This document shows, one piece after another, positions 18,447 to 30,709 of a stretch of DNA of 64,000 nucleotides. Both the position numbers and the translations under genes were made by a program. The notes beneath the pieces are model-generated. The model was not told where the DNA came from. It saw only the letters and a list, made by a program, of their open reading frames with translations, and ran no database searches. Positions within the stretch are counted from its first letter, which is position 1. Every line of letters begins with the position of its first letter. Origin of the DNA: Leptospira haakeii (lineage in GTDB: Bacteria; Spirochaetota; Leptospiria; Leptospirales; Leptospiraceae); contig NZ_NPEG01000006.1 in assembly GCF_002812045.1 (NCBI RefSeq), positions 124,001-188,000 on the forward strand. Direction: 5' to 3'.

Positions 18447-19104
18447 TTTTATTACCTTATTCCCAACTAAAGTCCAGGCCTACTTTTCCGAAGGACTACA
18501 GGAGAAGGCCATCCAGAAGGGAGTATTCTCAGTTAATATTGTACATCTTAGAGACTTCTCCAATAATAAACATCTCAAGGTAGACGACACTCCTTATGGC
18601 GGAGGTCCAGGCATGCTTTTAAAAGTAGAGCCAATCGACCTGGCCTTAAAGTCATTAGGAGAAGATAAAGGACTCGTAATTCTTACAACTCCCTCCGGTA
18701 TTCCATTCGATCAGAACGTTGCAGAGAAACTTTCCAAGCTCGAAAAGCCTATCACTCTTATATCAGGATATTATGAAGGAGTGGATCACAGGGTAACAGA
18801 GCATCTTGTTGACATAGAACTGTCCCTTGGAAATTATGTAATTTCAGCCGGAGATTTGGCTAGCCTCTGTATAACAGATGCTGTGTCCAGGCTTTTGCCC
18901 GGCTTTTTAGGCGACCGAGAGAGCCTGGAAGAAGAATCTCATAATGAAAGGGATATTTTAGAATATCCACAATATACGAAACCTTCCGATTACAATGGCT
19001 GGAAGGTTCCTGAAATTCTCTTGGGCGGAAACCACGCGGCGATCGAATCTTGGCGCAATGCCAATCGAAAGAAAGTCGACCCTGATATTACGAGGAATTT
19101 ATGA
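18436..19104 (+). CDS. trmD: tRNA (guanine-N1)-methyltransferase
   Basis: A 222-residue trefoil-knot SPOUT methyltransferase making m1G37. Motifs: FNFITLFP at the N terminus, [25 protein letters not shown], and the knot stretch [15 protein letters not shown]. The catalytic Asp lies in [12 protein letters not shown] context. The length is slightly short but complete. It overlaps rimM by 11 bp and rplS by 4 bp. Confidence 0.96.
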   Translation: MKFNFITLFPTKVQAYFSEGLQEKAIQKGVFSVNIVHLRDFSNNKHLKVDDTPYGGGPGMLLKVEPIDLALKSLGEDKGLVILTTPSGIPFDQNVAEKLSKLEKPITLISGYYEGVDHRVTEHLVDIELSLGNYVISAGDLASLCITDAVSRLLPGFLGDRESLEEESHNERDILEYPQYTKPSDYNGWKVPEILLGGNHAAIESWRNANRKKVDPDITRNL

Positions 19105-19520
19105 AAGAACTTTTAAAAGGCGGACTTCCTACAGAAGCAAATCGTACCCTGAATTTCAATGTTGGGGATACTGTAAAGGTCCATTATAAAATCCAAGAAT
19201 CCGGTAAGGAAAGGGTCCAGGTTTACGAAGGAGTTGTGATCTCCATCTCCAATGGCGGAAACGGAAAATCCTTCACTGTTCGTAGGATCTCTTACGATGT
19301 AGGTGTTGAGAGAGTATTCCCACTTTATTCTCCTCGTATTGCTAAAATTGAACTAGTACGTAAAGGTAAGGTTCGTCGTTCTAAACTATTCTTCTTAAGA
19401 GAACGTTCCGGAAAATCTGCTCGTATTCGCGAGTTGAAAGGCGGAAAAATCTTAGTAGCAGAAGATAGAAAACGCCAAACCGCGGAAGAAGCAAAAGCTG
19501 CTGCTCCTGCTGCAGAATAA
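19101..19520 (+). CDS. rplS: 50S ribosomal protein L19
   Basis: A 139-residue L19 with [12 protein letters not shown] near residue 21, [25 protein letters not shown] and [13 protein letters not shown]. The C terminus carries an extra alanine- and glutamate-rich tail of about 25 residues beyond the usual end, a benign extension. Confidence 0.96.
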   Translation: MKELLKGGLPTEANRTLNFNVGDTVKVHYKIQESGKERVQVYEGVVISISNGGNGKSFTVRRISYDVGVERVFPLYSPRIAKIELVRKGKVRRSKLFFLRERSGKSARIRELKGGKILVAEDRKRQTAEEAKAAAPAAE

Positions 19521-19596
19521 GATCCTTTAATCATTGCGGCGGAATTCTCTGCCGCAGTTTCTCTCCTTCTCCTTTTTACCTTTTCCCTTAAAACCA

Positions 19597-20292
19597 ATGC
19601 CTCTCGCAAATTTCGAACCGGAAGAATTGAAATTTTTTTCGGAGTTTCTTCCTTGCGGGATAGATGAAGCAGGCCGAGGTCCTTACGCTGGCCCCCTATC
19701 AGTAGGAATGGTTTCCTTCGCGCCGGATATTTTGGAAAAAATCTATGCGGGCCAGATCTTAAAAGGACTGAACGATTCCAAAAAACTCTCTGAATCAAAA
19801 CGTGAATCTTTGTTTCAAGAAATCCAGGAAACCGCCCACAGAGTCGCCCATGCATTCTTATCTCATACCTATATAGATCGTTACGGGATCAACAGAGCAG
19901 TATTAGAAGGTATACTGAAATGTTATAGAAAGGGCTCCCAAGCTCCGATAGAAAGTACCGGAAGAAAACTTCTGCTCTTAATAGACGGAAACTATAATTT
20001 TTCCAAATACAAGGAATCGGAAGAGGTAAAACGCCAGTCTTACTATTATAAAAAAGGGGATTCCAGGATCGCAAGTATCGCGGCCGCATCCATTATCGCA
20101 AAAGTAAAACGAGATCGTTTTATGAAAGCGATCGCTTCTAAGTTTCCAGGTTATGGATTCGAGGGGCATAAAGGATACGGAAGCGCGGGACATGAAGAAG
20201 CAATTCGGAATTTAGGACTAGCAAGAATCCACAGAAGATCTTTCACGAAAAAATTCCATGCTTCCGATCCCTCCCATCAATCCGACCGATAA
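19597..20292 (+). CDS. rnhB: Ribonuclease HII
   Basis: RNase HII removes ribonucleotides and RNA primers from DNA. The [15 protein letters not shown] motif (first two catalytic acidic residues) is near residue 20 of the shortened protein; LLIDGN, the [14 protein letters not shown] stretch and GHKGYGS follow. An upstream TTG at 19534 would add 21 residues without family similarity, so I prefer the ATG at 19597 (231 residues). The end overlaps the next ATG by 35 bp. Confidence 0.93.
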   Translation: MPLANFEPEELKFFSEFLPCGIDEAGRGPYAGPLSVGMVSFAPDILEKIYAGQILKGLNDSKKLSESKRESLFQEIQETAHRVAHAFLSHTYIDRYGINRAVLEGILKCYRKGSQAPIESTGRKLLLLIDGNYNFSKYKESEEVKRQSYYYKKGDSRIASIAAASIIAKVKRDRFMKAIASKFPGYGFEGHKGYGSAGHEEAIRNLGLARIHRRSFTKKFHASDPSHQSDR

Positions 20293-21064
20293 AAACCAAA
20301 ATCCTCAGGTCCGAAAAACGGACAGAGTGCCTGAATCACATCAGATCTCATTCTTAGTCGGATCTTCTAACAAACTCCAAAATCCGGAATTCTTCGAAGG
20401 AGAATCCAAAGAGGCTCCATTTTTCAGGGTTTGGGTGAAAGAAGGTACTAAAGACGGAAAGGCAAAACTTGTCTGGAAAGGAGAAACATTAGAAGCCGAA
20501 ACCAAAACAAGTCTTCTTACAGGTGAACAATTACTTTTATCTCGAACCTTATCCGGAAGTAACTCCGAATGGAAAATACAGGAAAGGAAACTAACGTTAG
20601 AAACGGATGATTCCAAAATTTTTTCTCCTTTGGAAAAAGGACTCACTGGAGTTTTGGAGAAGGTACTACATAAAGAAGAAGGTCTTATTTCCGAAGACAG
20701 TATTTTGGCCTTCTTAAAAAGCTATTTTCCTCATTTCGAATGGAAATCGGAGACTCCCTATTTCGAGTGGGAATGGGAAGGAGGAAATGCGGAAGGGTAT
20801 TTGGGTGGAACCGATCCGGGTCGTATATTTGTGCTCTTTATGGAGACCAAGGAAGACGGTCCCAGTCTCTATAGGTTTCACTGGAAAAAAGAAGATGCAT
20901 CGGACCTGGTTCTAACTGCTATTTATACTAGTTCTAAATTGTACTTGCATATAGGTCGGAATCGTAAAAAATTTATGCAGTTCTTGGAAGAATCGGGAGT
21001 TAGATTCCAAGAACTCAGGATACAATATAAACCCTCTTTACAGAGAAGGGAATGGACTGCGTGA
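20258..21064 (+). CDS. FliK-like/YlqG-like protein (inferred), function unknown
   Basis: A 268-residue soluble protein with an N-terminal Pro- and polar-rich segment and a folded C-terminal half. I see no catalytic motif. The last 70 residues, with alternating strands (LYRFHWKK..., LYLHIG) and a closing [13 protein letters not shown] helix-strand, resemble the C-terminal hook-length-control domain of FliK. In Bacillus the gene between rnhB and the FlhB-like ylqH is ylqG at the same position, so I infer an orthologous or analogous protein. ATG inside rnhB; overlaps the FlhB-like gene by 13 bp, or by 4 bp if that gene starts at GTG 21061. Confidence 0.45.
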   Translation: MLPIPPINPTDKNQNPQVRKTDRVPESHQISFLVGSSNKLQNPEFFEGESKEAPFFRVWVKEGTKDGKAKLVWKGETLEAETKTSLLTGEQLLLSRTLSGSNSEWKIQERKLTLETDDSKIFSPLEKGLTGVLEKVLHKEEGLISEDSILAFLKSYFPHFEWKSETPYFEWEWEGGNAEGYLGGTDPGRIFVLFMETKEDGPSLYRFHWKKEDASDLVLTAIYTSSKLYLHIGRNRKKFMQFLEESGVRFQELRIQYKPSLQRREWTA

Positions 21065-21315
21065 AATTCGGAATCGCCCTAAAGTTTACACCGAACGAAA
21101 ATAAAGGCCCAAAAATCCTAGCCAAGGGAGAAGGTCTATTAGGTGAAAAGATCAAGGGTGTGGCTAAGAGACACGGAGTTCCTATAGTGGAGGATGCTCC
21201 TTTGGCCGAGGCACTTTCTCCGATACCGGTAGGACAAGAAATTCCGGAAAATTTATACAGAGCGGTTGCGGGTGTTTTTGCTTTCGTACTCAGCCAAAAA
21301 GCGGAAGCAAATTAA
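21052..21315 (+). CDS. Orphan FlhB C-terminal cytoplasmic domain (YlqH-like)
   Basis: An 87-residue protein matching the second half of the FlhB/YscU export-switch domain: [38 protein letters not shown] and [21 protein letters not shown]. The membrane part and the self-cleaving NPTH motif are absent, so it corresponds to an FlhB-C fragment encoded as an independent gene. Such small proteins (FlhX, YlqH) can partly replace FlhB-C in flagellar export (established for Bacillus/Salmonella-type homologues, inference here). Start may be the ATG at 21052 or, with better spacing from AAGGGA, GTG 21061. Confidence 0.85.
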   Translation: MDCVKFGIALKFTPNENKGPKILAKGEGLLGEKIKGVAKRHGVPIVEDAPLAEALSPIPVGQEIPENLYRAVAGVFAFVLSQKAEAN

Positions 21316-21329
21316 GGGAATTTGAAAAA

Positions 21330-22514
21330 ATGAAAAAATTGAACGTGTCCGAATTGAAGCCGGGTATGAGATTTACAAAGCCCGTTTATCTGGACAAAGA
21401 AAATCTGTTCATCACTTCCAATACTCCGATAACTGATTCGGACTTGGAACGTTTGAAAAGATTCGGTATCACTGAGGTATTAACACACGGTGATATCCTA
21501 GTCATAGATGTGGATCCAGAAAGATTGGAGACCCAATTAGAGGATTTTATCATCTCTACAATCGTAGACGAAGACCTTCTTCCTTTGAAGGGGATCTATG
21601 ATAACCTGAACCGTATTAAGGTACAATTTTCTAATCTATATAAAAATACTTTCGCATTAGTACAAGACGTTTATAGAAAAGTTGCGGACGATAAAGTATT
21701 CGATTTTGGTCCAGTGAGAGAACAAGGAGAAGCGTTAGCTGATTTTGTAAGGACTCATAATAATCTGTCCTATCTGATCCTTGGAATGAATAACCCTGGG
21801 TATTATTTATATAACCAGATTACTACTTCCACATTCTACGCTTTGATCATAGGAAAACTTTTGGACTTCTCTCGTCCTAAAATGGTGGACCTTGCGATTT
21901 CTTGTTTAGTAGCGGATGTGGGAATGACAAAGGTTCCTGCTACCATTTCCGAAAAAACGGACCAACTCACTGACGAAGAATACAAATCTATACTAAAGCA
22001 TACGATCATAGGATACCAGGTCCTGACCCAAAGGATTAAAATTAAGAACAGCTTGGCAGTTGTAGCTCTACAACACCATGAACGTTTTGATGGAAAAGGT
22101 TATCCTCAAAAGATCGCTGCAACTGCAATCGAAGAGAATGCTAGGATTTATGCAATTGCGGATAATTTTTCAGCTCTAATTACAAACAGACCTCATAGAC
22201 AAAGGGTACTTCCTCATGAGGCAATCAAATCTATGATCAGTATGGATGTAGGTAAGTTTGACTTAAAAATTGTGCGTACATTCTTGAATCAGGTTTCCTT
22301 ATATCCAGTGGGTTCTTGTGTGGAACTTTCGGACAAAAGAGTAGGGATCGTTCTGGCAGCAAATGCAGACAAACCTTTAAGGCCATCTATCCGTATTATA
22401 AAAGATGAATATGGAACCTTTGTTAGAAACCTGGTCTTAGTAGATCTTGTAAAAGAAAACCATCTGTTTATCGTCAAGGCGCTCGATCTTCAGGAAGCTA
22501 CCGCAAACTCTTAA
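21330..22514 (+). CDS. Degenerate HD-GYP-domain protein
   Basis: A 394-residue protein. The N-terminal part (about 1-60, [12 protein letters not shown]) matches the DUF3391-like start common before HD-GYP domains. The HD-GYP core (about 150-320) keeps [11 protein letters not shown] and KHTIIG, plus ADNFSAL. But the first ligand His (HSxNV) reads NQITT, the HD pair reads AD (LVADVGM), and the Lys of HDIGK is Met. Two metal ligands and the catalytic Lys are thus missing, so c-di-GMP hydrolysis is unlikely and a binding or scaffold role is inferred. Located after the FlhB-like gene; a motility link is possible. Confidence 0.85.
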   Translation: MKKLNVSELKPGMRFTKPVYLDKENLFITSNTPITDSDLERLKRFGITEVLTHGDILVIDVDPERLETQLEDFIISTIVDEDLLPLKGIYDNLNRIKVQFSNLYKNTFALVQDVYRKVADDKVFDFGPVREQGEALADFVRTHNNLSYLILGMNNPGYYLYNQITTSTFYALIIGKLLDFSRPKMVDLAISCLVADVGMTKVPATISEKTDQLTDEEYKSILKHTIIGYQVLTQRIKIKNSLAVVALQHHERFDGKGYPQKIAATAIEENARIYAIADNFSALITNRPHRQRVLPHEAIKSMISMDVGKFDLKIVRTFLNQVSLYPVGSCVELSDKRVGIVLAANADKPLRPSIRIIKDEYGTFVRNLVLVDLVKENHLFIVKALDLQEATANS

Positions 22515-22516
22515 TC

Positions 22517-22549
22517 TTTTTTTGGATTTAGACTTTTAGATCCAAAAAA
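22517..22549. repeat. Inverted repeat after the HD-GYP gene
   Basis: TTTTTTGGAT (22518-22527) and ATCCAAAAAA (22540-22549) can form a 10-bp stem with a 12-base loop just after the stop at 22514. On the plus strand there is no U-run after the 3' arm, so termination would depend on the A/U-rich stem; weak terminator or mRNA end signal. Confidence 0.4.
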
Positions 22550-22585
22550 TATTCTCCATTCTTCTTTTCCGAAACAAGTCTCTGT

Positions 22586-22945
22586 ATGGGACTTGGCTCT
22601 AAACAAAATGTGCTCAAAGGAAAAGAAGGAGAAAATATTGCCTCAAAACTGCTTCGAGAGCAAGGTCATAGGATCTTAGAAAGGAATTTTAGGATCCGAA
22701 GAGGAGAAATCGACATAATCAGCGAGAAAGAAAACGTCCTTTATTTTACGGAAGTGAAATACTGGAGTAAAACTTCTCCGATTCACCCCTTAGAAATATT
22801 CACGCAAGTCAAGATCCGAAGAATGAAAACGGCAGCTCAACATTATTTGAGTAAAAACGTTTCCTTTAGAGATCATTTTGTCTCTTTCTCACTGGCCCTA
22901 ATTACTGAAAAAAGGGAACTGAAATATTATCTTAATCTATTCTAA
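22586..22945 (+). CDS. YraN/UPF0102 family predicted endonuclease
   Basis: A 119-residue protein of the restriction-endonuclease-like UPF0102 family: GKEGENIASKLLREQGH (conserved Glu), RNFRIRRGEIDII (catalytic Asp) and FTEVKYW (E-x-K). This family sits after rnhB in many bacteria; its cellular role is not settled. The ATG follows a TCTGT stretch with no strong Shine-Dalgarno. Confidence 0.9.
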   Translation: MGLGSKQNVLKGKEGENIASKLLREQGHRILERNFRIRRGEIDIISEKENVLYFTEVKYWSKTSPIHPLEIFTQVKIRRMKTAAQHYLSKNVSFRDHFVSFSLALITEKRELKYYLNLF

Positions 22946-23013
22946 AACAATCGTTAAGCGATTTGAAAAACGAGTCGATTTTCGAATTGTCTGCGGGTTC
23001 TCAAGGATGAGGA

Positions 23014-23237
<224 letters not shown>

Positions 23238-23267
23238 CCACAAAAATAAAACCGTCGAAAGAACAAG

Positions 23268-24803
23268 TTAGGTTACGGCCCTGTTTTCCGGAGACCATCC
23301 GGAATTCAGGAAAACAAGGGCCTCCTCCAAATTCCTCAAAAGAACATCCTCCGAACCTTCCAGATCTGCAATCGTCCTCGCCACTTTCCTAAAATGAGCG
23401 ACCTTACGAACGCTGAACTTTTGTCTATTGGCTGCTCCCCAAAAATACTCCTCACATTCTTTAGAAAGAGGGATCATTCTTTCTACTTCTTCTCCTCTTA
23501 ATTTTCCGTTATAGAGTTTTCCTGTTTCTCTGAACAATCTCCTACGCTGCCTGTCTGCTGCAGATTGGATAGAATCTCGGATGGATTTTAGATTTATGGA
23601 AACCTTCTCTCTATCCGTATTTCTAGAAAAACCTAGATGATAGAATATTTCAATCCGATCCAAAAAAGGTCCGTGAAAAGTGGATTGATAGTTTCTAATA
23701 CTTGCAACGCTACAATTACATTCTTTTATTAAAGTTTGGTAATATCCACAAGGACAAGGGTTAGTCGCTCCTATAAATAAAAAAGAAGCAGGGTAGGTAA
23801 TAGAACCTCTGATCCGTGAGATCGTAATTTTCCCTTCTTCCATAGGTTCCCTTAACGCTTGCAAATTCCTAGTATGGAATTCTGAGAGTTCATCTAAGAA
23901 AAGTATCCCATTTCCTGCTAGGGAAACCTCTCCCATTCTTAAACTACTAGAACCTCCTACGAGTGAGATATCGGAAGTAGTATGATGAGGACTTCTAAAA
24001 GGTCTTTCTACTTCTATGTTCGAAAGTATCTCTTGTAAAGAGCGTATCCCTAATAATTCTATTCCTTCTTTCTCTTGGATCCTGGGAAAAAATCCGTGAG
24101 CCAATTTCGCGAGCATTGTTTTTCCGGCACCGGGAGGACCGGACAATAAACAATGATGAAATCCTGCACTCGCTATCTGAATTGCTCTTATCGCAGGCAA
24201 TTGACTTTTATGAAATGTAGATTTCCAGGGTAGAATCTCTGATCTGATCTTTATCTCGCTCTTAGGTTCAGGCTTAATCTCTCCTTTTGCCAAGGAGACT
24301 AAATCTTTTAGATGTGAGATCGAATAGATCGGAAATTTTCCGAGTATGGAGGCTTCTTTTCTATTTCCAAAAGGAACAACTGCTGCTGTAAACCCAACAT
24401 TTTCCAGTTCGGAAAGTATAGGAAGAATTCCTTTCAGAGGTTTTATAGAACCATCCAGCCCCAGCTCGCCAAGGAAAAGAAACCGTTCTAGTTTTTCAGT
24501 CGAAGGTAATTGCCCTGTTAAATATAAAATCCCAGCCGCAATTGGCAGATCTAAGTATGTCCCTTCTTTTTTCCTGCCAGCAGGTGCAAGATGAACCAGG
24601 ATATTCTGGAGAGAATATTCAAATCCACTGTTCTCAATAGCGATCCGGATCCTATCTGAGGATTCTTTAATAGAAGGACTCGGAAGTCCTATGATCAGGA
24701 ACCTTGGGATCCCTCTTTTGATATTGATCTCTACGGATACAGGAAAGGGAAGTATTCCCTCCAGGGAGGCCCCCAGAAATTTGGTCAGTTTACATGTTTC
24801 CAT
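23268..24803 (-). CDS. comM: YifB/ComM-family Mg-chelatase-like AAA ATPase
   Basis: A 511-residue protein. The N-terminal domain (about 1-170) resembles the Lon-protease/S5 fold with VEINIKRGIPRFLIIGLPSPS. The AAA+ core has Walker A SGPPGAGKT near residue 220, SPHHTTSDISLVGG, and Walker B ILFLDELSEF near 300. The ATNPCPCGYY motif and the C-terminal helical domain (VRKVAHFRKVARTIADL) complete the family. ComM acts in branch migration during natural transformation in proteobacteria; in Leptospira the role is unproven. It is the only minus-strand gene in the first 39 kb. Confidence 0.93.
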   Translation of the reverse strand: METCKLTKFLGASLEGILPFPVSVEINIKRGIPRFLIIGLPSPSIKESSDRIRIAIENSGFEYSLQNILVHLAPAGRKKEGTYLDLPIAAGILYLTGQLPSTEKLERFLFLGELGLDGSIKPLKGILPILSELENVGFTAAVVPFGNRKEASILGKFPIYSISHLKDLVSLAKGEIKPEPKSEIKIRSEILPWKSTFHKSQLPAIRAIQIASAGFHHCLLSGPPGAGKTMLAKLAHGFFPRIQEKEGIELLGIRSLQEILSNIEVERPFRSPHHTTSDISLVGGSSSLRMGEVSLAGNGILFLDELSEFHTRNLQALREPMEEGKITISRIRGSITYPASFLFIGATNPCPCGYYQTLIKECNCSVASIRNYQSTFHGPFLDRIEIFYHLGFSRNTDREKVSINLKSIRDSIQSAADRQRRRLFRETGKLYNGKLRGEEVERMIPLSKECEEYFWGAANRQKFSVRKVAHFRKVARTIADLEGSEDVLLRNLEEALVFLNSGWSPENRAVT

Positions 24804-24885
24804 AACCTGGACAGGTGCGGAAAAATTCGGGCCTCGCGCTTTTTTTCTAAAAACTAGTTTATCACTTCCGGACCTTCAGTAAGTT

Positions 24886-25260
24886 ATGCATGAAATGGTG
24901 CGATTCTTCGCTTTTTTACTGGCTCTATTTACTATACAGTGCGGTGCCAGACTGATCAAAAAAGAGAAGTTATTCGAGATCAACGAGCATTACCAAGATA
25001 AGATATACAGCCTCAAAAAAGACACAAAAGTCTCTATGACCGAAACTTTTAAGAAGGGAATGTTGGTCCGAATCTATGTCGAATCGACTCCTTCCCTGAT
25101 TAAAGTGAAATGTTTCCCTGCAGACCAGAAAAGGGAACATGCTATCGGCAGGCTAATTGCTTATCAGGTGAACGATGATTTAGAGAAAAAGACCATCAGT
25201 ATAGAGGATTTGGATAAGATCGTTGCAAATGAGCTCACGGAATATAAAAAGAAAAAGTAG
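24886..25260 (+). CDS. Small lipoprotein of unknown function
   Basis: A 124-residue protein with a short hydrophobic signal ending in the lipobox-like FTIQC, so the mature lipoprotein would start at Cys19 (counting from the first ATG). The rest is charged, with a beta-like stretch ([19 protein letters not shown]) and a Lys-rich C terminus. A second in-frame ATG at 24895 (MVRFFAF) is an equally plausible start. It is divergent from comM and overlaps the next gene. No homology recognised. Confidence 0.7.
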   Translation: MHEMVRFFAFLLALFTIQCGARLIKKEKLFEINEHYQDKIYSLKKDTKVSMTETFKKGMLVRIYVESTPSLIKVKCFPADQKREHAIGRLIAYQVNDDLEKKTISIEDLDKIVANELTEYKKKK

Positions 25261-26242
25261 CCGTCGTTCCCCCCTAGGTTCAAGAAGGCAGCCCGATGCG
25301 GCCGATATTAAATATGTGAAACGGACGATTCTTTGCCTTCCCATTATATCCGCCATGGTGGCCTCGGCTTTATCGGCCGATCCTCTTAAAAATTACGAAA
25401 ACGCGATCAATGATTACGCGAATAAGGACTCTTCCTTCTTTACTGATAAGGAAGAACGTAAGATCAAACAATTATTCTCCCAATCCCCGGAAGAATGGGA
25501 AGAAGATAAATATTCTTCGCTCAGCTATAATAAGGATAAATCCAATCTGGAACTTCCTTCTTTTATCAGCATCAACCCAATCGTTTCTTCTAAAATCATT
25601 AGCCAAAGCGGCTTTATTATAAAATCCTATATTGTAAAACCTAAGGATACTTTATTCAGGATCGCTAAATCCTTAAAAACCACTGCTGCTAAAATTTCAG
25701 AAGCAAACGGTTTAAACAAAGGTTCCGTTCTAAAAGTAGGACAAAGCTTAAGTGTTCCTGTAAAAGTAGGGAATGCTTCCCGCCAAAAGATAGAATATAA
25801 AAGAGTATTCATCACTCCAGTTTTAGGTGCTAGATTTTCTTCCAGATACGGTAAAAGAAAAGACCCATTCCACACAGGTGGAGGCGGTTACCATACAGGA
25901 ATAGATATGGCTGGTCCTCAAGGAGCACCAATACTCGCTTCCGCAGACGGTGTAGTAAGTTTTGCAGGAGTTAACGGCGGTTACGGAAACTCAGTCATCA
26001 TAGATCATCCAAACGGCTATAGAACCATGTATGCGCATTGCGCTAAAATTACAGTGGAAGAGGGAACGAAAGTGAAAGCCGGCACGGTCATAGGTGCCGT
26101 AGGTCGTACAGGCTCCGCTACAGGTTCCCATCTCCATTTCGAGGTGTTCTATAACGGAAAAAGGATTAATCCTGAGGTGGCACTTAGGAAAACCTTAAAA
26201 ATTGTTACGAACCTAGACCCAGGCAAAGTAGCAAAACTTTAA
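25223..26242 (+). CDS. Secreted LysM-M23 peptidoglycan endopeptidase
   Basis: A zinc metallopeptidase that should cut peptide cross-bridges or stems in the cell wall. After a signal segment (VKRTILCLP...SALSA), a LysM domain lies near residues 133-180 ([16 protein letters not shown]), then an M23 domain near 195-325. Zn ligands are visible: HTGIDM (His, Asp) and HLHFE (second and catalytic His). The longest frame starts at TTG 25223 or ATG 25229 inside the previous gene, with a basic 30-residue leader before the signal; GTG 25316 gives a normal signal peptide. The start is therefore unsettled. Confidence 0.9.
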   Translation: MQMSSRNIKRKSSRRSPLGSRRQPDAADIKYVKRTILCLPIISAMVASALSADPLKNYENAINDYANKDSSFFTDKEERKIKQLFSQSPEEWEEDKYSSLSYNKDKSNLELPSFISINPIVSSKIISQSGFIIKSYIVKPKDTLFRIAKSLKTTAAKISEANGLNKGSVLKVGQSLSVPVKVGNASRQKIEYKRVFITPVLGARFSSRYGKRKDPFHTGGGGYHTGIDMAGPQGAPILASADGVVSFAGVNGGYGNSVIIDHPNGYRTMYAHCAKITVEEGTKVKAGTVIGAVGRTGSATGSHLHFEVFYNGKRINPEVALRKTLKIVTNLDPGKVAKL

Positions 26243-26257
26243 TAACCGATCATCTTT

Positions 26258-26296
26258 TAAAAAGCCGAGGCCCATACGTGAGGTCCGGCTTTTTTA
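26258..26296 (+). terminator. Intrinsic terminator after the M23 gene
   Basis: AAAAAGCCG and CGGCTTTTT flank an 18-base loop region, followed by a T-run to 26295. It separates the peptidase gene from the type II secretion operon. Confidence 0.75.
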
Positions 26297-26328
26297 GAAT
26301 GATTTCTTGAGAATATCCGAAGGGCGCA

Positions 26329-27222
26329 ATGAACGCAATTTTTATCGAATTCAGAAAACATACATTCTATGTTCTGATCCCTGTCGTGATATTTTTCTCC
26401 TTCTCTCTGGCATATCTTTGTAGAGGGATACTCCTACTTTTTCTGACCCCGAATGTGCAAACAGGTTCCTCCACTTCGGCACCGAGAAGGCCGGTCGCTG
26501 AAAATTCTATTACCATCGAAATGTCCAAGGAGATGGTAACCGGTTCTTTATTCAGGGGAAGTTTAGCTCCTCCTCCCGGCGAAACTCCTGCTGGAGTGGA
26601 CGGAAATCCTGGAGCACCTCCTGATACTGGAGAAGGTGAGGAAATGAGGGTCACTGGAACCTTAAGTGGTCACTGGAGTTTTGCTCGAGTGACTATTCTA
26701 GAAAAAGGGAAACAAAACGCGGAAGAATTCGCGATGGGGGAAGCGGTTGGAGGATACAAAATAAAGTCCATTCTTCTCAACCATGTTGTCTTGGAAAAAG
26801 GAGGCCAATCTCTCAAAGTAGAGATAGGCCAAACACCAGGAGAGGCCAGGGCCAAATTAGGAGCTCAGGCAGATGTCCCAGGAGGACCGCCTGCAGCTGA
26901 TACTGTCCGTAAAATTCTGTCCAGACAGGATGTGAATAGGAAATTAGCTAACGTAGCTGAACTTTATAAGGGAAAGTTTGGTCCTTATTTGGAAAATAAC
27001 ACGATCGCCGGCTACAAAATATACAGCATAGGCAGCGATCATATTTTTTATTCTTTGGGAGCTAGGACCGGAGACGTGGTGCGACGGGTAAACGGAATGC
27101 CCTTAAACGATACGGTGAAAATGATGGAAATATGGAATTCCTTGAAAACTGCCGATAAAGTATCCGTAGACGTAGAGAGAATGGGCAAGATATTGTCCTA
27201 TGAATTCATCATCCGGAATTAA
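26329..27222 (+). CDS. gspC: Type II secretion inner-membrane protein GspC
   Basis: A 297-residue protein with one membrane segment (about 14-38), a Pro/Gly-rich linker (about 45-105), a homology-region domain (about 105-175; [26 protein letters not shown]) and a C-terminal PDZ-like domain ([28 protein letters not shown]). GspC links the inner-membrane platform with the secretin in the periplasm and contacts substrates. First gene of an eleven- to twelve-gene operon; call supported by architecture and by gspD following after 7 bp. Confidence 0.88.
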   Translation: MNAIFIEFRKHTFYVLIPVVIFFSFSLAYLCRGILLLFLTPNVQTGSSTSAPRRPVAENSITIEMSKEMVTGSLFRGSLAPPPGETPAGVDGNPGAPPDTGEGEEMRVTGTLSGHWSFARVTILEKGKQNAEEFAMGEAVGGYKIKSILLNHVVLEKGGQSLKVEIGQTPGEARAKLGAQADVPGGPPAADTVRKILSRQDVNRKLANVAELYKGKFGPYLENNTIAGYKIYSIGSDHIFYSLGARTGDVVRRVNGMPLNDTVKMMEIWNSLKTADKVSVDVERMGKILSYEFIIRN

Positions 27223-27229
27223 AGATTAA

Positions 27230-29020
<1,791 letters not shown>

Positions 29021-29024
29021 TACA

Positions 29025-30698
29025 GTGAAAACTCTAGGTGATATTCTCGTAGAAGACGGGGTCATATCCGCCAAGGATCTGGAAGACTCTCTCAAACTAC
29101 AAAAAAAGAATCATTTACCCCTAGGACATATTCTTCAGAAAAAAGGGATCGCAGGAGAAGTAGATGTTCTCAAGGCGATGGCCAGGCTTTACAAAATGGA
29201 ATTCAGGGAAAAGCTGGATTTCAAGGGAATGGAAGAAGTTTACGACCGTATCCCTTTAAAGCTCATCCAAAAAAGTAAAATAGTCCCTTTTGAACTAAAC
29301 AAGAAGAACGTTAAGATTGCGGTGTCGGATCCTACGGATCTTCACCCAATGGACGATGTTCGTTCTGCATTAAAAGAATTTAAAATAGAATTCATACTCG
29401 CACCTGAACCGGAAGTGATGAGGCTTATTCACTCTCAGTTCGATACCACTTCTGCGGCAGCTAAAGACCTTCTGAATGAAATGGAAGGTAGCTTCTCGGA
29501 ACTTGCAGAAGGTTTCGATAACGAGACAATCGATCTTTCAGACGATGCTCCTATCATCAAGATGGTGAACGTGATCCTTTCTCAGGCAGTAAATGAGAGA
29601 GCTTCGGATATTCACGTAGAACCATACGAAAAAAGCCTAGTGGTTCGATACAGGATAGATGGTATCCTTCATAACGTATTAACTCCTCCAAAATCTTATC
29701 ACGCTGGTATCACCTCTCGTATTAAGATCATGTCCAACCTGAACATTGCGGAGAACAGATTACCCCAAGACGGTAGGATCAAACTCAGACTTGCGGGAAA
29801 GGATGTGGATATCCGGGTTTCTACAATTCCTTGTCAGTTCGGAGAACGTATCGTTATGCGTCTCTTGAACAAAACTGATCAGAAATATTCCCTGGAAACA
29901 ATGGGATTTTATCCGGATCTTGTCAAAACACTTCGTACTCTTATTTACGAACCTCACGGTATTATCTTAGTAACTGGTCCTACAGGATCAGGAAAATCCA
30001 CCACGTTATATTCCGCTCTTACTGAGTTGAATACTGAAGAAAGAAATATCATCACCTGCGAAGATCCAGTGGAATACCAGATCGATGGTGTTTCCCAAAT
30101 GCAAATGCAGGAGAAGATCGGGCTTACATTTGCAACAGGACTCAGAGCTATTTTACGTCAGGACCCGGACGTGATCATGGTGGGGGAGATCCGGGATGAG
30201 GAAACTGCGAGGATCGCGATCCAAGCATCCTTAACAGGTCACTTAGTATTCTCTACCTTGCACACGAATGATGCCGCATCTGCCGCAACAAGACTTGTGG
30301 ATATGGGAATTGAACCTTATCTTATTACTTCTACAGTATTGGGATTTATGGCCCAACGACTCGTAAGAACTATATGCAAAGAATGTAAAATTTCTTATAA
30401 GCCTACACCTCAGGAATTGGAATCCATAGGAATTGCTAAAAAGGATCTGAAAGGTGGAGTTTTATACAAAGGCAAAGGTTGTTCTCATTGTATGAACACC
30501 GGGTTTAAGGGAAGAACAGGGGTTTACGAACTTCTGATCATTAGCACTCCGATAAAAAATGCAATCCTAGCCGGATCTGATACGAATAAGATCAATGATA
30601 TCGCCTTAGAAAACGGATTTGCTACAATGAGAGATTATGGCATCCGAAAAGTATTGGATGGAGTTACCACCCCGGATGAAGTTCTAAGAGTTACTTAA
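29025..30698 (+). CDS. gspE: Type II secretion ATPase GspE
   Basis: A 557-residue cytoplasmic hexameric ATPase driving pseudopilus assembly. N-terminal GspE-N domain ([15 protein letters not shown]), Walker [11 protein letters not shown] near residue 322, Asp box DPVEYQ, Walker [14 protein letters not shown], and the C-terminal tetracysteine zinc module CKEC...CSHC. GTG start at 29025, four bases after gspD. Confidence 0.96.
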   Translation: MKTLGDILVEDGVISAKDLEDSLKLQKKNHLPLGHILQKKGIAGEVDVLKAMARLYKMEFREKLDFKGMEEVYDRIPLKLIQKSKIVPFELNKKNVKIAVSDPTDLHPMDDVRSALKEFKIEFILAPEPEVMRLIHSQFDTTSAAAKDLLNEMEGSFSELAEGFDNETIDLSDDAPIIKMVNVILSQAVNERASDIHVEPYEKSLVVRYRIDGILHNVLTPPKSYHAGITSRIKIMSNLNIAENRLPQDGRIKLRLAGKDVDIRVSTIPCQFGERIVMRLLNKTDQKYSLETMGFYPDLVKTLRTLIYEPHGIILVTGPTGSGKSTTLYSALTELNTEERNIITCEDPVEYQIDGVSQMQMQEKIGLTFATGLRAILRQDPDVIMVGEIRDEETARIAIQASLTGHLVFSTLHTNDAASAATRLVDMGIEPYLITSTVLGFMAQRLVRTICKECKISYKPTPQELESIGIAKKDLKGGVLYKGKGCSHCMNTGFKGRTGVYELLIISTPIKNAILAGSDTNKINDIALENGFATMRDYGIRKVLDGVTTPDEVLRVT

Positions 30699-30709
30699 GT
30701 TTTCCTTCC

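Noticed and set aside
19325..19855. 176-codon minus-strand frame across rplS and rnhB
   Set aside because: Arginine-, serine- and proline-rich translation typical of antisense shadow; both plus-strand genes are certain.
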